Below are positions 39,346-52,500 of a stretch of 64,000 nt of DNA, one piece after another; position 1 is the first letter of the stretch, and each line of letters opens with the position of its first letter. The position numbers and the translations under genes are program-made. Source of the stretch: Desmodesmus armatus (taxonomy: Eukaryota > Chlorophyta > Chlorophyceae > Sphaeropleales > Scenedesmaceae); the NCBI GenBank assembly GCA_007449985.2, contig VIIQ02000165.1, positions 62,001 to 126,000 of the forward strand. Direction: 5' to 3'. The notes beneath the pieces are model-generated. The model was given only the letters and a program-made list of their open reading frames with translations, did not search any database and was not told where the DNA came from.

Positions 39346-40588
39346 TATTCACTCTACTCTGTCTATCTGGAGCCCTGGCTTACAAGAAGTAGATGCTTCA
39401 AGTTGTGTAGTTTTACGACCGTCACGAAGCACGCTAGTGGACCCTATAGCAGTCATCAACCCTGGTTCAAAACTGTTGACAGGCTGTCACACTGCGCGCA
39501 GGCCCCTCCCAGTGGCAGGCAGGCTGGCGTTATGGTTTTGACTCAGACATGCGTGAATATTGCACTCGTAAAAGAGATTGCAGAGCTATTTATACCAACC
39601 AAGCATCCATAACTATCCAGCTGGCACTGACGGAATAAACACAGCCACACTGTACTTCCTGTACATCCTGTGCACCTGCCACAAGGCAGCCCCTGTACAA
39701 GCTGTACACACAAATCAAACATGCACAGCGATAAAGCATGAACAGCAGCCTCAAAAAGACGACAGGACTCTCATCATCACCATGCACCAGGAGCAACACA
39801 CGCTTCACAGGTGCAAGGCACCATTGCCATGATGGCCACAACCACTCTAGGGCCAGCACACTCCATATGGGACATTGCCGGTATGGCATGGACGCTGTCA
39901 CACCCAGCGGTTGCGCACATGCAACAGGAGCATGATGCTCAGACTCCCGACCAAACAGGACGAAGCAGTTGTGATATACCACAACACTAGATGGGGAGTA
40001 CTACTCCCATAGTATGGGTGCATACAGGCCCACGACGGCAGTGACGGCAAAGTATAGAGTGCTCCTGGCACCGTGATTGACCCCAAAGGGGCCCTCAGAT
40101 GCAGGTTCTCACACCTGCACTGCATCATACTGTACACTGGTTCAGCCACCCATTAATGAGAGCAGGCTGAGGGTCAACAAATCGCAACAGCTTGCATGCT
40201 GGGATGAACTGAGAAGCAGAGTGCCACTGGTACCATGCTGCTCCTGCTGCTGCCGTTGCAGCCCCCACCACGTGATGGTAGCAGCTGCAGCAGCTGTCTC
40301 AGTACTGTATCCATGCCAACACTGTTGAGCTGCTCAACAGAGGTGACTGCAGCAGCACGGCTGCAGCGGCACAAACCACTGCAACATGGTCAATAACGTC
40401 CTGATTGTCACCGGACGTCATCCCCCGGCGGCTGCCTCCACGCAGATGGCAGCAGCACTACCACCTGCACCGCTGCTGCTGCTGCCGCCGCTCTGCTCCC
40501 TCAGAAGTGCATAACCTACTACTGTTGCTGGCAGGGGCCAGCTTCAAGACGCAGTGCGGTGTTGATCATTTTTTTTGCCCTGCATCCC
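39346..40588. other. Intergenic region, F-box/LRR promoter side and RAD50 3' side
   Basis: This region should contain the RAD50 3' UTR on the right and the F-box/LRR promoter on the left. I see no gene, RNA or clear repeat. Confidence 0.45.
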
Positions 40589-43500
40589 TCACTCCACGAT
40601 GTCCTCCCTCTGGATGAAGCTGCGCTGGTTTTCATCCTTGGTGATGCGCCACATGTACTCGGCATGCTGACGCGTGCCTGCATGCGCAGAAGCCAAAACA
40701 AGCAGTCAGTGTCGATGACATACATCCAAACAGCCAGGAATCCACGCACACAAAAGTATGTGACAGACATGCTAGGCAGGGCAAGTGCACATGCGCCATA
40801 CTGCTGCTCACCAAGTTCACACCTTGGAGGCACTGGGGTGATTGGCTGAGCCTGCGCCAAAATGACTAAGAGCTGCCTGTTGCTGATGCTGCCAAACTAC
40901 ACTGGCTGCAGACTCATCCCATGCACAAAACAAAAGCTGCCAGTGCTGCCTCGCCGCTCACTTGAGCTGCAGCCGACACAAGAAACAGCACTGCTGCCTT
41001 GACAAGACAACCAACAAGCTGCACAACACTGGGCACGCTTATCCATTGGGCCGCCACCCGCATACCATCCCCCTCCCCAAAGGACTGTCACCAGGACCAA
41101 TCCTTACCGATGAGATGAGCAAAGTGCTCGTCATGTGTGATCACGATGAGCTGGAAGTTGTCCTGCTCACGCCGCGCAGCCATCACAGCACGCAGCGCGT
41201 CCGCCAGGCTGGCACTGTTCTCTGCACGACAGCACGGTGTACACAACACACGCACGTGTGATTACGGGGCTCAGCTGCAGTAGCGTGTGTTGCGAGCACA
41301 TGACTGACCCAACCACACCAGTCATATGTGCCAAGGAAGGAGATCGGGCATCTCAGTGGAATGCAATGATGCCATCTGCCAGTCTTGCTTGCCTCCATTG
41401 CCGCATGTCTGACACATCCACACACACGGCACTGACAGTACACCTTGACGGCCCAACCCCTGCAGCGCCGCATGCTTCAGTGCCAGCAGCTCTCAAGCAA
41501 GGGGATTGGGCACTAGCCCTTGAGCTCCAGGACAGAAAGGGTGCAAGGGAGCCGGTTGCTGCTGTTTTGGAGTGGCGGGTGCTCTTACCTGCATCCAGGT
41601 TGGTTGTGGGCTCATCAAGGGCGAGGATGCCACAGTTGAGGCAGAAGGTCTCTGCATGCGGCACAGCACGGCACAGCGCAGCGCAGCACAAACACCATGT
41701 GACGATCCATCCGACGTCAATTTGATGTAAGTTGTTGCATCTTGTTTGACGGAGAGTGACAGTGCAAACCTGGTGATCAGCAAGGTTATGCTCAGGGTCT
41801 GTTGTGAGTTCCGGGCCAACATAAAGCTGTGCTGATGACCACTTGGGTGGGCGACTAAAGGTCCTGTCCGTTGTTGCTGCTGTTGCGGGCACCTAGATTT
41901 ACAGCAAGTGGACACTTCCCTGGGCAGCCTCAGGCCTATAGGCTAGCTAGTGCACGGTGCACACAAAACAACAAACAGGGAGGTACAGCAACCAAGGCAA
42001 CCATGGCCCCTGCTGCACCAAAGACAGGCTGCCAAAGTGTTCTGCGAAATGATGTGCAGCCACATGCCCTCATTCTGTGATTGCGACAGTGGCACCGATG
42101 GTTCCCACTCTCGGCAGCACTCTCCCAGCAGCAGTAGAACAGCCCTGTGTCACCGGATGCAAAAATAGCCCAAACTGCCGGTTCAGCTCATTGCTCTAAT
42201 CAAATAAAGCTGACAACACGTCGCAGTTGCACCTTCATGCAATGGGGAAGCACACCTCCTGCTATAACTCGAGATCGGAAACCATCGATTGCCTCATGCG
42301 TGGGTTGAACACGCGACCTTTCCCTTACGAAGGGACTGCGCTACCACTGCGCCAATGAGGCTGCAGGACTGATACTTGCTACTGCTCCATTCTGCCGCCT
42401 CTTGTTTCCCTTTTTGGTCACTTTTTGGCCCGCGCGGGCGCGAAAACGGGAGTTTGGGCTTGAACCCGTGTAACCCCTTCTTCTTCAAACCCGTGTAACA
42501 CCTTCATTCATTTTTTGGGCTTGAGCGTCTGCATGTGTTGACATGTGAGTTGTTGGCTGCTGTGTGACTTCTGTTCTGCTGGCTTGTGAACAGTGCAGCG
42601 ACCGGTGGTGTCGGTGAAGTTGCCCCCACGTACGCCCACTGCAACATGTGGGAGTGGTTTGTGGCTCGCAGCTGTGTGTTCGCTGTTTTCTGTTCCGTCC
42701 GCCCTTTCTTATCGCAACCCTGCAGTGCCGTTGGCGCCATTCAGTCCTTCCAGTGTATTATATCTCTGTTTTCGCAATCTGGAAGCACACTGAGTGTGCG
42801 TGACAAGCTTTTGATGATGGGTTTGTCCGAACGGCCCCCTTCCGTACTGGTTGTGTCCATCCGTGGCTGGGTTCAGTTGCAACGTAGTTGCTTGAGAAAC
42901 CCGTGTAACACCTTCATTCATTCATTCAAGTTTGGGCTTTTTCGAGTAGGTTGGTGGCGCCTTGAGTCACAGGGGCGGGACATGGATGGGGTCCCGGGGC
43001 AGGTAGCCCCTTCTATGCACGTAGTTGCTTGAGAAACCCGTGTAACACCTTCATTCATTCATTCTATGCACTCTTCAGGCCTCTCTCGGACAAGCAGCAC
43101 CCATCAGCCTCACCTGCCTTCCGTAGCTGGGGTTAAATGCGATGTAGTTGCTTCCGTAACCCGTGTAATACCTTCATTCATTCATTAGCCTCACCTGCCA
43201 GCGCCAGGCGAATGATGAGGCATGCCAACACCTTCTGTCCTGCTGAGCAACGGCCGCGCATGTCCATCTCCACTCCACCGTTCACCATCACCACCCTGAC
43301 AGCACACAAGGCACAAGCAGCAGCACAGCAGATTGAAGTATGAGCACACTTGCGTGACGTGGCTGCGGCCAATGCACTGGTCTGCGTCCATGGTCAGGAC
43401 ACACAGCCGAGCAGCCGCCGGACATTGTCCATCAATTTGCACCATGCATGCCATCACCTGGAGCGCAGCTGCGAGGCAGTGCAGAAGGCTGCGTCTGTGC

Positions 43501-46500
43501 CAAACATGACCATCACGTACACGGAACAACCAAACGATAGTGTGCAGCAGCTACAGGAAATGCCCTGATCTGCGCCCGCACTGGTTTTGCACGCGCTGTT
43601 GCGTACGTATGCATTCACACGTAGCTGTAGCTGTGAGCAGTGCATCGAGTCTGAATCTAAGCTTTCTGCTATGAGCCAATCCGTACACAAATATCGACCT
43701 GCAGTGTAGCTGGGGCGGCCCCCTGGCATGCGCATCTGCGGGTCTCTCGCCCCACGCCAAAATGCAGGTACTTTCAGTTGCACACCCACCTGTAGTTGTA
43801 GCTGCGTGCAGTGCCCTGGTCTGCGTGCCAGCAATCTCACTATTACTCTCATGTTGCTGTCACATGCGCATCACATGCCCCCAGTCGTACACGCACACTT
43901 TCGTTGGACTATGCTGGTGTGCCTCATACCTTGCTTGCATGTGACTTGCATGTTCATAGTATGCTAGCTACACATGAATTCTATGTGCTTAACACCCACC
44001 TGTAATTGTAGCTGAGTGCGGTGCCCTGGTCTGCGCGCCAGCCATCTCACTGTTGCTCTCATGTTGCTGCCAAATGTGCATCACATGTTATTTTACTGAG
44101 GCCGCGGGGTGTGTGTAGCGGGAAGGGAAGTAACTTGCAATTTATCATGTGTCAAGATATGCGGGCGGGTGGACAGGGAGGTTGCGTGTGTCCCCCAGCC
44201 AGTTCACGCACACCCACCTGTAGATGTAGCTGCGAGCGGTGCCCTGGTCTGCGCGCCAGCAATCTCACTGTGACTCTCATGTTGCTGTCACATGCGCAGC
44301 ACATGCCCCCAGCCGTAAACGCACACCCCCAACCAGGTGGACACTTTCCTTGTTACCTCGCACTTCACGCACTTTTACTGCAGGTTGATGATATCTAGCG
44401 TCTCCACCTGCCACCGACGCACTGCTCGGTACTGAGGCATTACGTCACTGTTGCTTGCCTATTTAGTAGGACAGCCTTAGTGAGCTTGCATGTATCCAAG
44501 TACTCCCTCTGTCGACACCCACCTGTAGTTGTAGCTGCGTGCGGTGCCCTGGTCTGCGTCCGCGCGTATCTGTATGTAGTCGATGTCCTGACCCCTGTAC
44601 GTCTTCTGCCACAGCTCCTTGATGATCTTGTTGATGTCTGACATCTTGCCTGCGGGACATAGATCAATGGGCAAACGCTTCTTCCTTTGTCGTTTTTTAC
44701 CCTTCTGACAGTGGTACTTGTGTGTTGCCTGCAAACTGATCCCAAGTGCAGTTGCAACTTTGTTCGCTTCCCGCCACACAGATTGCAGGCGCCTCAAGCA
44801 ATGGCATCTCTTGATGCTGTGACTGATGGATGGACAGGGGCAGAGTAAAACAACAAACAGGAAACATGGGAGGCCGATAATAACACCACTGTGATGATGT
44901 GTTACCTGTGTGGAACGCCAGCAGGGCTCGCTCCAGTGCCTTGTGGTACTTGTTGAGGTCACTGGCAGCCAGGTCAGTGGTCTTCAACTGCATAAGCAGG
45001 GTGGCAACAACCTACTTGTCAGTTCCAAACTGGCAGGCTTGCAACCCCAACCCCTTTCCTTGCAGGCCCTTGCCTCTCCACCTGCTGGCGATAGCGTTGT
45101 GCAGTCACTGGGGGCCCTTGCGTCCGCGCCAACTGCTTATAACATTACACTCAAGGAAGCATTGGCCCCGTGCTGGCTGCAACTGTCAAAGATCTCGCAT
45201 GCATTTCGTGACTTTACCGCACTGTCGAAGAGCAATCTTTCCAGACCGAACGTGCCCTGCACACTAATCCTCAACCCTTGACCCACCTCGACCAGCTGCT
45301 TGCGGTAGCGCTCCGCTATCTGCTGGTAGCGTGGGTCTGACAGGCCCTTCTTTGCCTCCCGCGTGTTCTGCTGCACCACACCAAGGCTGCCGCGGTGCTG
45401 GTTCATCTGCTGCAGCGCTTGCTGCCGCTGCTGCTCCAACTCAGCTCGCCGCCGCTCTAGATCCTCCTTGGACCCAATCTGCATGTGTATGTGCGTATGG
45501 TGGTGTTATCAGTGTTGGTGGGGTCAGGAGTGAGGGGGGCGGGTGGGCAGGAAAATGTGGATGGCAGTACACAGACAAAGCACATTCCGACGGGTGTTTG
45601 CAGGGTTGCAATCGCAACACCTCAGGCACAGCTTCATGTGATGATGCGCAGCCAACCACAGCGGCAAGCACAACCGCAGTCCCGGTGGCACAAACGCCAC
45701 TGCGTTTCTAGTGTCCAACCATTCTGCAGGTACCTGCAGCTGCCGCTCCAACTCGGCCAGCAGTTTCCCCGCAGCTGACCCCCCCCCCACCCCACACCCA
45801 CACGCATGCGCACCCAACCCCAAACCATACACCCCCCGACACCATGCAAACACCCACCCGCCCACACCTGTGCAAGTTGTTCTGTCAGCTGCTTGACCTG
45901 TCCCTCCAGCCGCTGCTGCTGCTGCCGCAGCTGCCTGTAGTCCCGCACAGCCTCGATCTCCAGTTTTGTTGCCTCACCAGTTGCCAGTTGCTCCTTCTGC
46001 TGGTCCAACTGAGACTGCAGCGTTTGAATCTCCTGCATAATCATAAAGTCATGTAGGGCCAGCCACACAAATTAGCACTGCCTGTGTGCTGTTCTGCTTG
46101 TGCTGCAGCTGTGATGCGACGTTGTCTCAGACACTGCTTGTGCTGCAGCTGTGATGCAACGTTGTGTCAGACACTGCTTTGATTTCAGTTACAACAGCAG
46201 CAGCTCTCCTCAGGTGTCGCGGGAACCCAACCGGCTAGATGCGCAGTACGTTGCAGGCATGACTGCAATGCCCTGCTGTGCCCATGCTGAGCATGAGCCA
46301 AACACTGCACTCACTGCAACATGACAGTACTGCCAAGATGCAGGGGCAGACATCCTACCCGTGAAGGCTTCCCAGGCAGCATTGTGGCGAATGTGTCTGC
46401 GTGTAACATTTCTTCCCCATTACACCTCGACAACTGTTCCACTTTGTTGTGACGCACTAGTGACAATGCATGGAGTGTCCACAAAGGTTTTGTTACCATC

Positions 46501-49500
46501 AAAAACAGTGTGTTGCTGCCCATGTTAATCCTGTCAATTTGCCGCTCACCCTAGCAGCAGTGTCCCGGCGCTCCCTGAAGCTCTCCAGCTGTGCTGCTGC
46601 CTCCTGCAGCTGTGTTGCCCTGTTGCTGCTGGTGTACTCATCAACCAGCCGCTGCTTGCCAGCCAGCCCGTCATACACTGCTGCTATGGCCCTGCATGGC
46701 AACAGCACAGCAACAGCACAGGGTTCATCACAGAAGTCTTCATCACATCAATACCGTCAACCAGCCGCTGCTTGCCCGCCAGCCCGTCATACACTGCTGC
46801 TATGGCCCTGCAGCCGCACAACAGGACATGAAAACTTTCGGGTTTATGCAGAGAAGAATCCAGGCTGTGTGTACTGTACTGAATGCGTTGTACTATACTG
46901 TACTGTACTGTACAGTACTGTACAGTACAGTACTGTTCTGTACTGATGCTGACAACCAATTGCTACTAGTGTGCAGGGCTCACAATGCACAGCTTACTTG
47001 AGCTGGCTTTCCAGCTGGCCCTCTGCTGCTGCCTGCTGCTGCCGCAGTCCATCACGCTTTGCCAGCAGGTCATCACGCCGTGACTTGGCAGGACCTGCGA
47101 TAGACATCACAGCACGAGCATGGCTGCAGCCCCCAAATGGGTTTGGTTTGTTTGTGTGGCCTGTCAAGGCCCAACCATAGTGTGACACCTCCAGTCGCCT
47201 CCCCACACGCTCTGCACAACTTTGAAATGCACGAATGCGACCTTGCGTATATCGGGTGGGCGGGCTGCAGCCTTGCATGATGTTGTTGTGTTAAAAAAAC
47301 GCATATCCTGCAGAAGACTTGGACTACTTGACCTGGACCGCGTGGGTGCGCTAAGGCTGCTGGGGGAGAAAGACCAACACGTACAAAGCAGGCTGATACG
47401 CGGCGGTACTGGGGCGACTGCTGCTGCTAGTGCTACCCCCAGCAACCATGAGTGAGGATGCTACTCACCAACAGCAGCAGAAGCAGCCGTGATTGCCTCC
47501 GTCAGGTGACCAATCTGCTCCGTGACATCCTTCAGCTGCACCAGCAAGAACATCGCAGGGTACACACAATCGTGAAAGATAAAGATGCACGCCGCCGGCA
47601 GGCCACCGTCATGTTGGCATGGCGGCCACCGTTGTGTTGGTCAGCCAGAGCAATATTCGTTTATGCAATCACGCTCATGCCGCATTGCGGCCTATTTGGA
47701 CACCTCACTCTCCGGGTGCCTCATGAGCCTCTGGATCCCTTGAGGAGTGCTCAGCTTTCCTGGACAGCATGCGTTCATCTTACCGACCCCATGAACCTTG
47801 TGTACATGTGTGCGCCGCAGCGCGACCCCAAAGCAACATACACCTACCTATCTGCCCCTCCACACTAGGTCCCCACCTGGCTATTGAGCTCCTGCCGCTG
47901 CCTATTGGCCTCTGTGGCTTGCCTCAACTCTGCCATCACAGCAGCAAGCTGCTCTGACAGCCGCACTCGCTCATCCTGTCAGCATACAAACAGGCAAGGG
48001 CACAAAGGCAACGGGCACATAGGCAACGGGCACATAGGCAGCAGGCAGATGCAGGCACTGATGGTTAGTCACGTACTGCCATGACGAGTCAGGTGGTGGG
48101 ACAACCCAACCCTCAGCGCAGGCAGGCAGGAACCAGGGACATGCAGGCATGCTGGGCACGGCCTGCAGTTGCTGTATGCACCATGATGCATGCAATAATG
48201 AAGCACAGCAAGCAGAGAAGCATAGTGCTGGCATTCGACAGCATGCCAGCACACAGCCAACTTCACAGGGCTGCCCCTGCGTGTGGTTCTGACAGCACAC
48301 AAGCTGCGACTGGCGGCGCCGCCAGCCGGCTGCGAGCACAAGCAGCCGCCTACCTTGAGCTTGCTGTGTCGTTTGACCAGGTCGTCCCTGCCTATCTCAG
48401 CATGCTTCAGCTGGCTCTCTGTTGCCTGCAGGTCTGCATCGATGTCCCCCAGCTCCCTGCATGCACACAACCACAGCAACATTCTGCAACATCAGCCATG
48501 CTTCCAGGCACTGCGTGTGTCTGTTTTAGGGTGCTGGTCTAGCTTGCCAATCTTGCTGCAGGTCTGCATCGATGTCCCCGAGCTCCCTGCATGCATGCAG
48601 CACATGCAAACACGACAGTTTGCGGCCTTGGACATGCTTCCAGGCATACGTGTGCACAGAGACAAGGCCCACCTGCACTGGCCCCATCATCTGCAGCCAG
48701 CCACCAGGTACCACTCGCACTGCTCAACCAACAACGCGCCCACTCGACCAACAAAAAACAATGAAGCACAAGTCACCTCTCACCTGCCCGCTGCTGCATT
48801 GCTGCCAGCCGCCGCTGCTGCTGCCGCTGCCTTCTCCACAGCAGCACTGAGATCATCCAACTCCTGGTTCTGCTTGGCGAGCGCCCAACCTGGAAGCGAG
48901 CCATGCGGCATGACCACAAGGCAACATGGGGTTGAGTCCTGAGCTTGTACTGAGTCACCAGGCTCTGCCGCAGTCTTACTGTGAGGTTCGACCAACCCCC
49001 CTGGCAATCAAACAAATTCCGCCCCCCTGGCAACGAAACGAAAGGTCCCTATCTTGATTACCTTTGTGTCCTTTTTCCGATGCGATACAGACACTATCCC
49101 GCATGCCCTCCACAACAACAGGAGGCCAATCGGGACAGTGTGTGTATTAAACTGGGAAACAGACACAAAGGTAATCGATAAAGCAGTGCAGTGACTTGAT
49201 GCTGACCTGCTTCACCCATTGCCCTCCTGATGGGGGTGATTTCCGCCTCAAGCAGCGCCAGTTGCTCCCCAGCAGCTTCAACCTGCAGGCACATCATGCC
49301 AGCAACAACCACTAGCATTCAAGTGCTAACGTTGCAGTTAACTGCAAAAGATGTCAGGTCTTGCTTGTGCTCAGCGCTTGTCCTCAGCCTAGCAGTCCTA
49401 TGGCATGTTCAGTTGTGCTGACCCTGTCAAGAGTCCTACATAGGCAGCTGCATAGGCATGTACGCTGCATGTCCTGATCACCCATTAATATAGCAGACCC

Positions 49501-52500
49501 TGGCAGTGCCAGACCTCCCATACTGCAGGGCTGCAGGGTGCATGTCGTGTTCACTAGCCATACCTGCCCGCCTGAGCAGACATGCATGACCAGGTCCAAG
49601 GCCCGCACCAGTGCTGCTAGGCCAACACAGCAGCGCCTGTTGCGGTGCCTTTGCAAACACAAACACTTCAACAGGCACTGATGTGCTTGCCTAGCAGCAC
49701 TGGTGCTGGCCTTGGACCTGTTGAAGCATGCCACACGGCACATGTATCACTGAGCAGCCTTGCCCAACAGGTGCTGCGCAGCTGCGCAAGAGTCAAAAGC
49801 ATGGCCGGTCCCTGGTTGCTGCTGCTGACAGCTGCTTACTCCTAGTCCCCTGCTCCTCACACAGAGTTGTCAATGACAGCCATGCTGGGCAAGGCCGTAA
49901 TAGACAACTCCATGGTAGGAGCATGGGACTAGCAGTAAGCAACTGTCAGCAGCAGCAAAGCAGCGAAGACATTATCAACAGCCAGTCCTGAACAGCAGCA
50001 TACCTCCTCGCGTGTGCGCTCTGCGTTGGACCCTGCAGCCTCCTCAGCCTCCCTCAAGCGAGCCATGCCTGCCTCTAGGTCACGCAGGGTAGCATCACTG
50101 CATACAACAGGCAGACACAGTTCAGTTGTCATCAAGCTTAGTGCCTTACACATGCAGACACATGCTGTGTGACACATGCCGTGTGACACATGACAACACA
50201 CATACACGGCACTGTATCTGCTGCAGGGTCGCGTCACTGCATGCAATGAAGCCCAGGCAGACACATGCATACATATACTGGGTGTATCACACATGCAGAC
50301 ACACACTGTGTGGCACACTTGACAGTGTATTCGTTGCATGCGATGCATGTGTCAACATGCATGTGTCAACACACGTGCACAGGCACACATCCAGACGTTC
50401 ATCAGCAGCACACATTCAAAGACTTCACAGGCTGAACAGCATGAGTCTGAAACATGCTAGGCAATGCCATGCAACCACAGAGCCTCCTGGAAACAACTGA
50501 ATTCAGGAATGCCCACACAGCCCCTTCACTCCGCGCCGTTGCACAAGACACATAGTTTTGACAAAACCCTGGCCTTGTTGCCGCATGCAGCTCACCACAG
50601 CCTGCCAAACCTCACTGGCTTTTCACTCATCACTTGACTTTTAACGCACCACCTCCCACACCACCCCCATGCATGCATGTCATGAGCCGTCCTCATAGGA
50701 AGCGAGGCTAATGGAAGACATTCTATAGCGTAAGTTCACTAAGGGTGAGTGTAGTAGCTTTGTTTTTAACTTTAACCCCGCCACTGTGTGCACTACAACA
50801 TCACCACCACACACACGCCACTGACCTGCCCAGCAGGTTGTTGAGTGCATTGATCTGCTGGTCCAGCTCCCCCAGTTCGATGTCGTACTGCGCCTTGCGT
50901 GCTGGGAAGTCCTCCTGCATCTCACTCACACAGTTCAGCAGGGCGTCTGCAGGTTTCAGCATCCGGCAGAAAGGCAGGCAGGCAGGCAGGCGGATCATGG
51001 TGGGCGGGCAGGGGGAAGGGTATGTGGGAGGGCAAGCGGGCAGATTGGGTGGATAGGCAGTGCGCCGTGTGGCACCGCGTCTGACTCAGCACACAGGCAA
51101 TACATTCTGGAACAAGCTTCAGAGACAGCAGCCCCCCTTCACAGGCACAAGGTGAACTAAACCCTTGACGCCTCTGTCACCAATACCCTCAATGCTTTTG
51201 ACCCACCGAGCTCCTCCTGGGTGTGGAAGTCACGCTTGCACAGCATGCAGCAGTTCTGCTCCTGGCTCTGCCTGCTGAAGTAGCTCATGACAGTGCTGGC
51301 AGCCTCGGCACGCTTCACGTTGTTGAACACCTCGGAGCGCTTCTGCACGCAGCAACACAAGCACACACGCCACAGCACTCAGCAGTGCTCGACTACATCT
51401 GCCTTAAGCCTTGCAAGGACACAGTCAACACCGCTTCACGTTGTTGAACACCTCAGAGCGCTTCTGCACGCAGCAACATAGGCACAGACAACGCAGCAAC
51501 CAAGCACTCAGCAGTGCGCTTGTCCATCTCCTTATGTCTTGCATGGACAGAGTCGTTACTGCCTACAAAAGCTCACACCCGCAACCCTTCCCGCCTACAG
51601 ATGTATCCGTGCTGAAAGTGGGCCTCAGTGCTTACAAAAGAAGCCTACGCTCATCCGGCCCTTACCGCCTGCAGGTGCACCAGTGCTGACTGGAAAGCCT
51701 GCTCCTCCTTGTTGGCATTCAGGGCAGACAGGACCTCCTCAGGCAGGGGCCCAGCCAGCCGCGACAGGCCCCTGCGCAGGTCTGACCGCAGCTCCTGCGC
51801 ACGTGCGTCAGCACGCACGCGTTCCCGCCTTTTTGCGGTCAGGTCTGCACTGCGAGCAGCAAGCACACAACAAGTAAAGCACATGAGTACAACATGGCAG
51901 GGATGGCGGCGATGCCAGCTGTTGCAACATAAAGATGCGCGCAACACACCATGTGCATCGCTGACAGGCGCTTCTGGCGGTTGCAGACTGACCAGGGACA
52001 CCGCTTGGTCGGTCAAACAGGATGCAGCACATGTTGGTGACCCTTCGCATGCTGCTAGCATCGTCGTGAGGAGCATTTTGATGAGGATGCTGATGAGCAT
52101 GTTGCAGGCATGTTGAACATCACATCAAGCCCAGCAATGGCACGTACTCTGCTGCTGCATGCGTCTTCTCGACACCCTTGAGCGCCTCACGCTTGCCCAG
52201 AACCTCTTGCTCCTTGCCTCGCAGCACCACCTCAGCACGCCTCTTGATCTGCATCATGATACAAGACAGAGTCCGTCCCAACATCATGATGGGGCCCGAT
52301 ACATACAGCAAACCAACAACCCTCTGCAAGCATAGCACAACTGCCTGCTGCCCCTCTGACAGCTCTCTGTGCACGCCACGCTCACGGCAACAACCCTACT
52401 GCAGCCTGAACCACACAGCACCAATGCTCATGCTGCATCGCACGCATGCTGTGGGTGGGTGACTTGCATGACACCCTTGCATGACGTCCTGCAAGTCCGA

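Larger units (their letters stand above)
41652..43194 (-). other. RAD50 intron 34 (1543 bp) hosting a tRNA gene and CATT-tailed repeats
   Basis: The intron between exons 34 and 35. Donor 43194-43193 is GT (G|GTGAGG) and the acceptor is AG before 41651. It contains the tRNA-Thr at 42290-42361 and the repeat cluster at 42484-43187. It is the longest intron I modelled. Confidence 0.8.

Noticed and set aside
42484..43187. CRISPR-like array from evenly spaced repeats
   Set aside because: Few, diverged copies with unequal spacers in a eukaryotic intron, with a simple CATT tail. Not a CRISPR.
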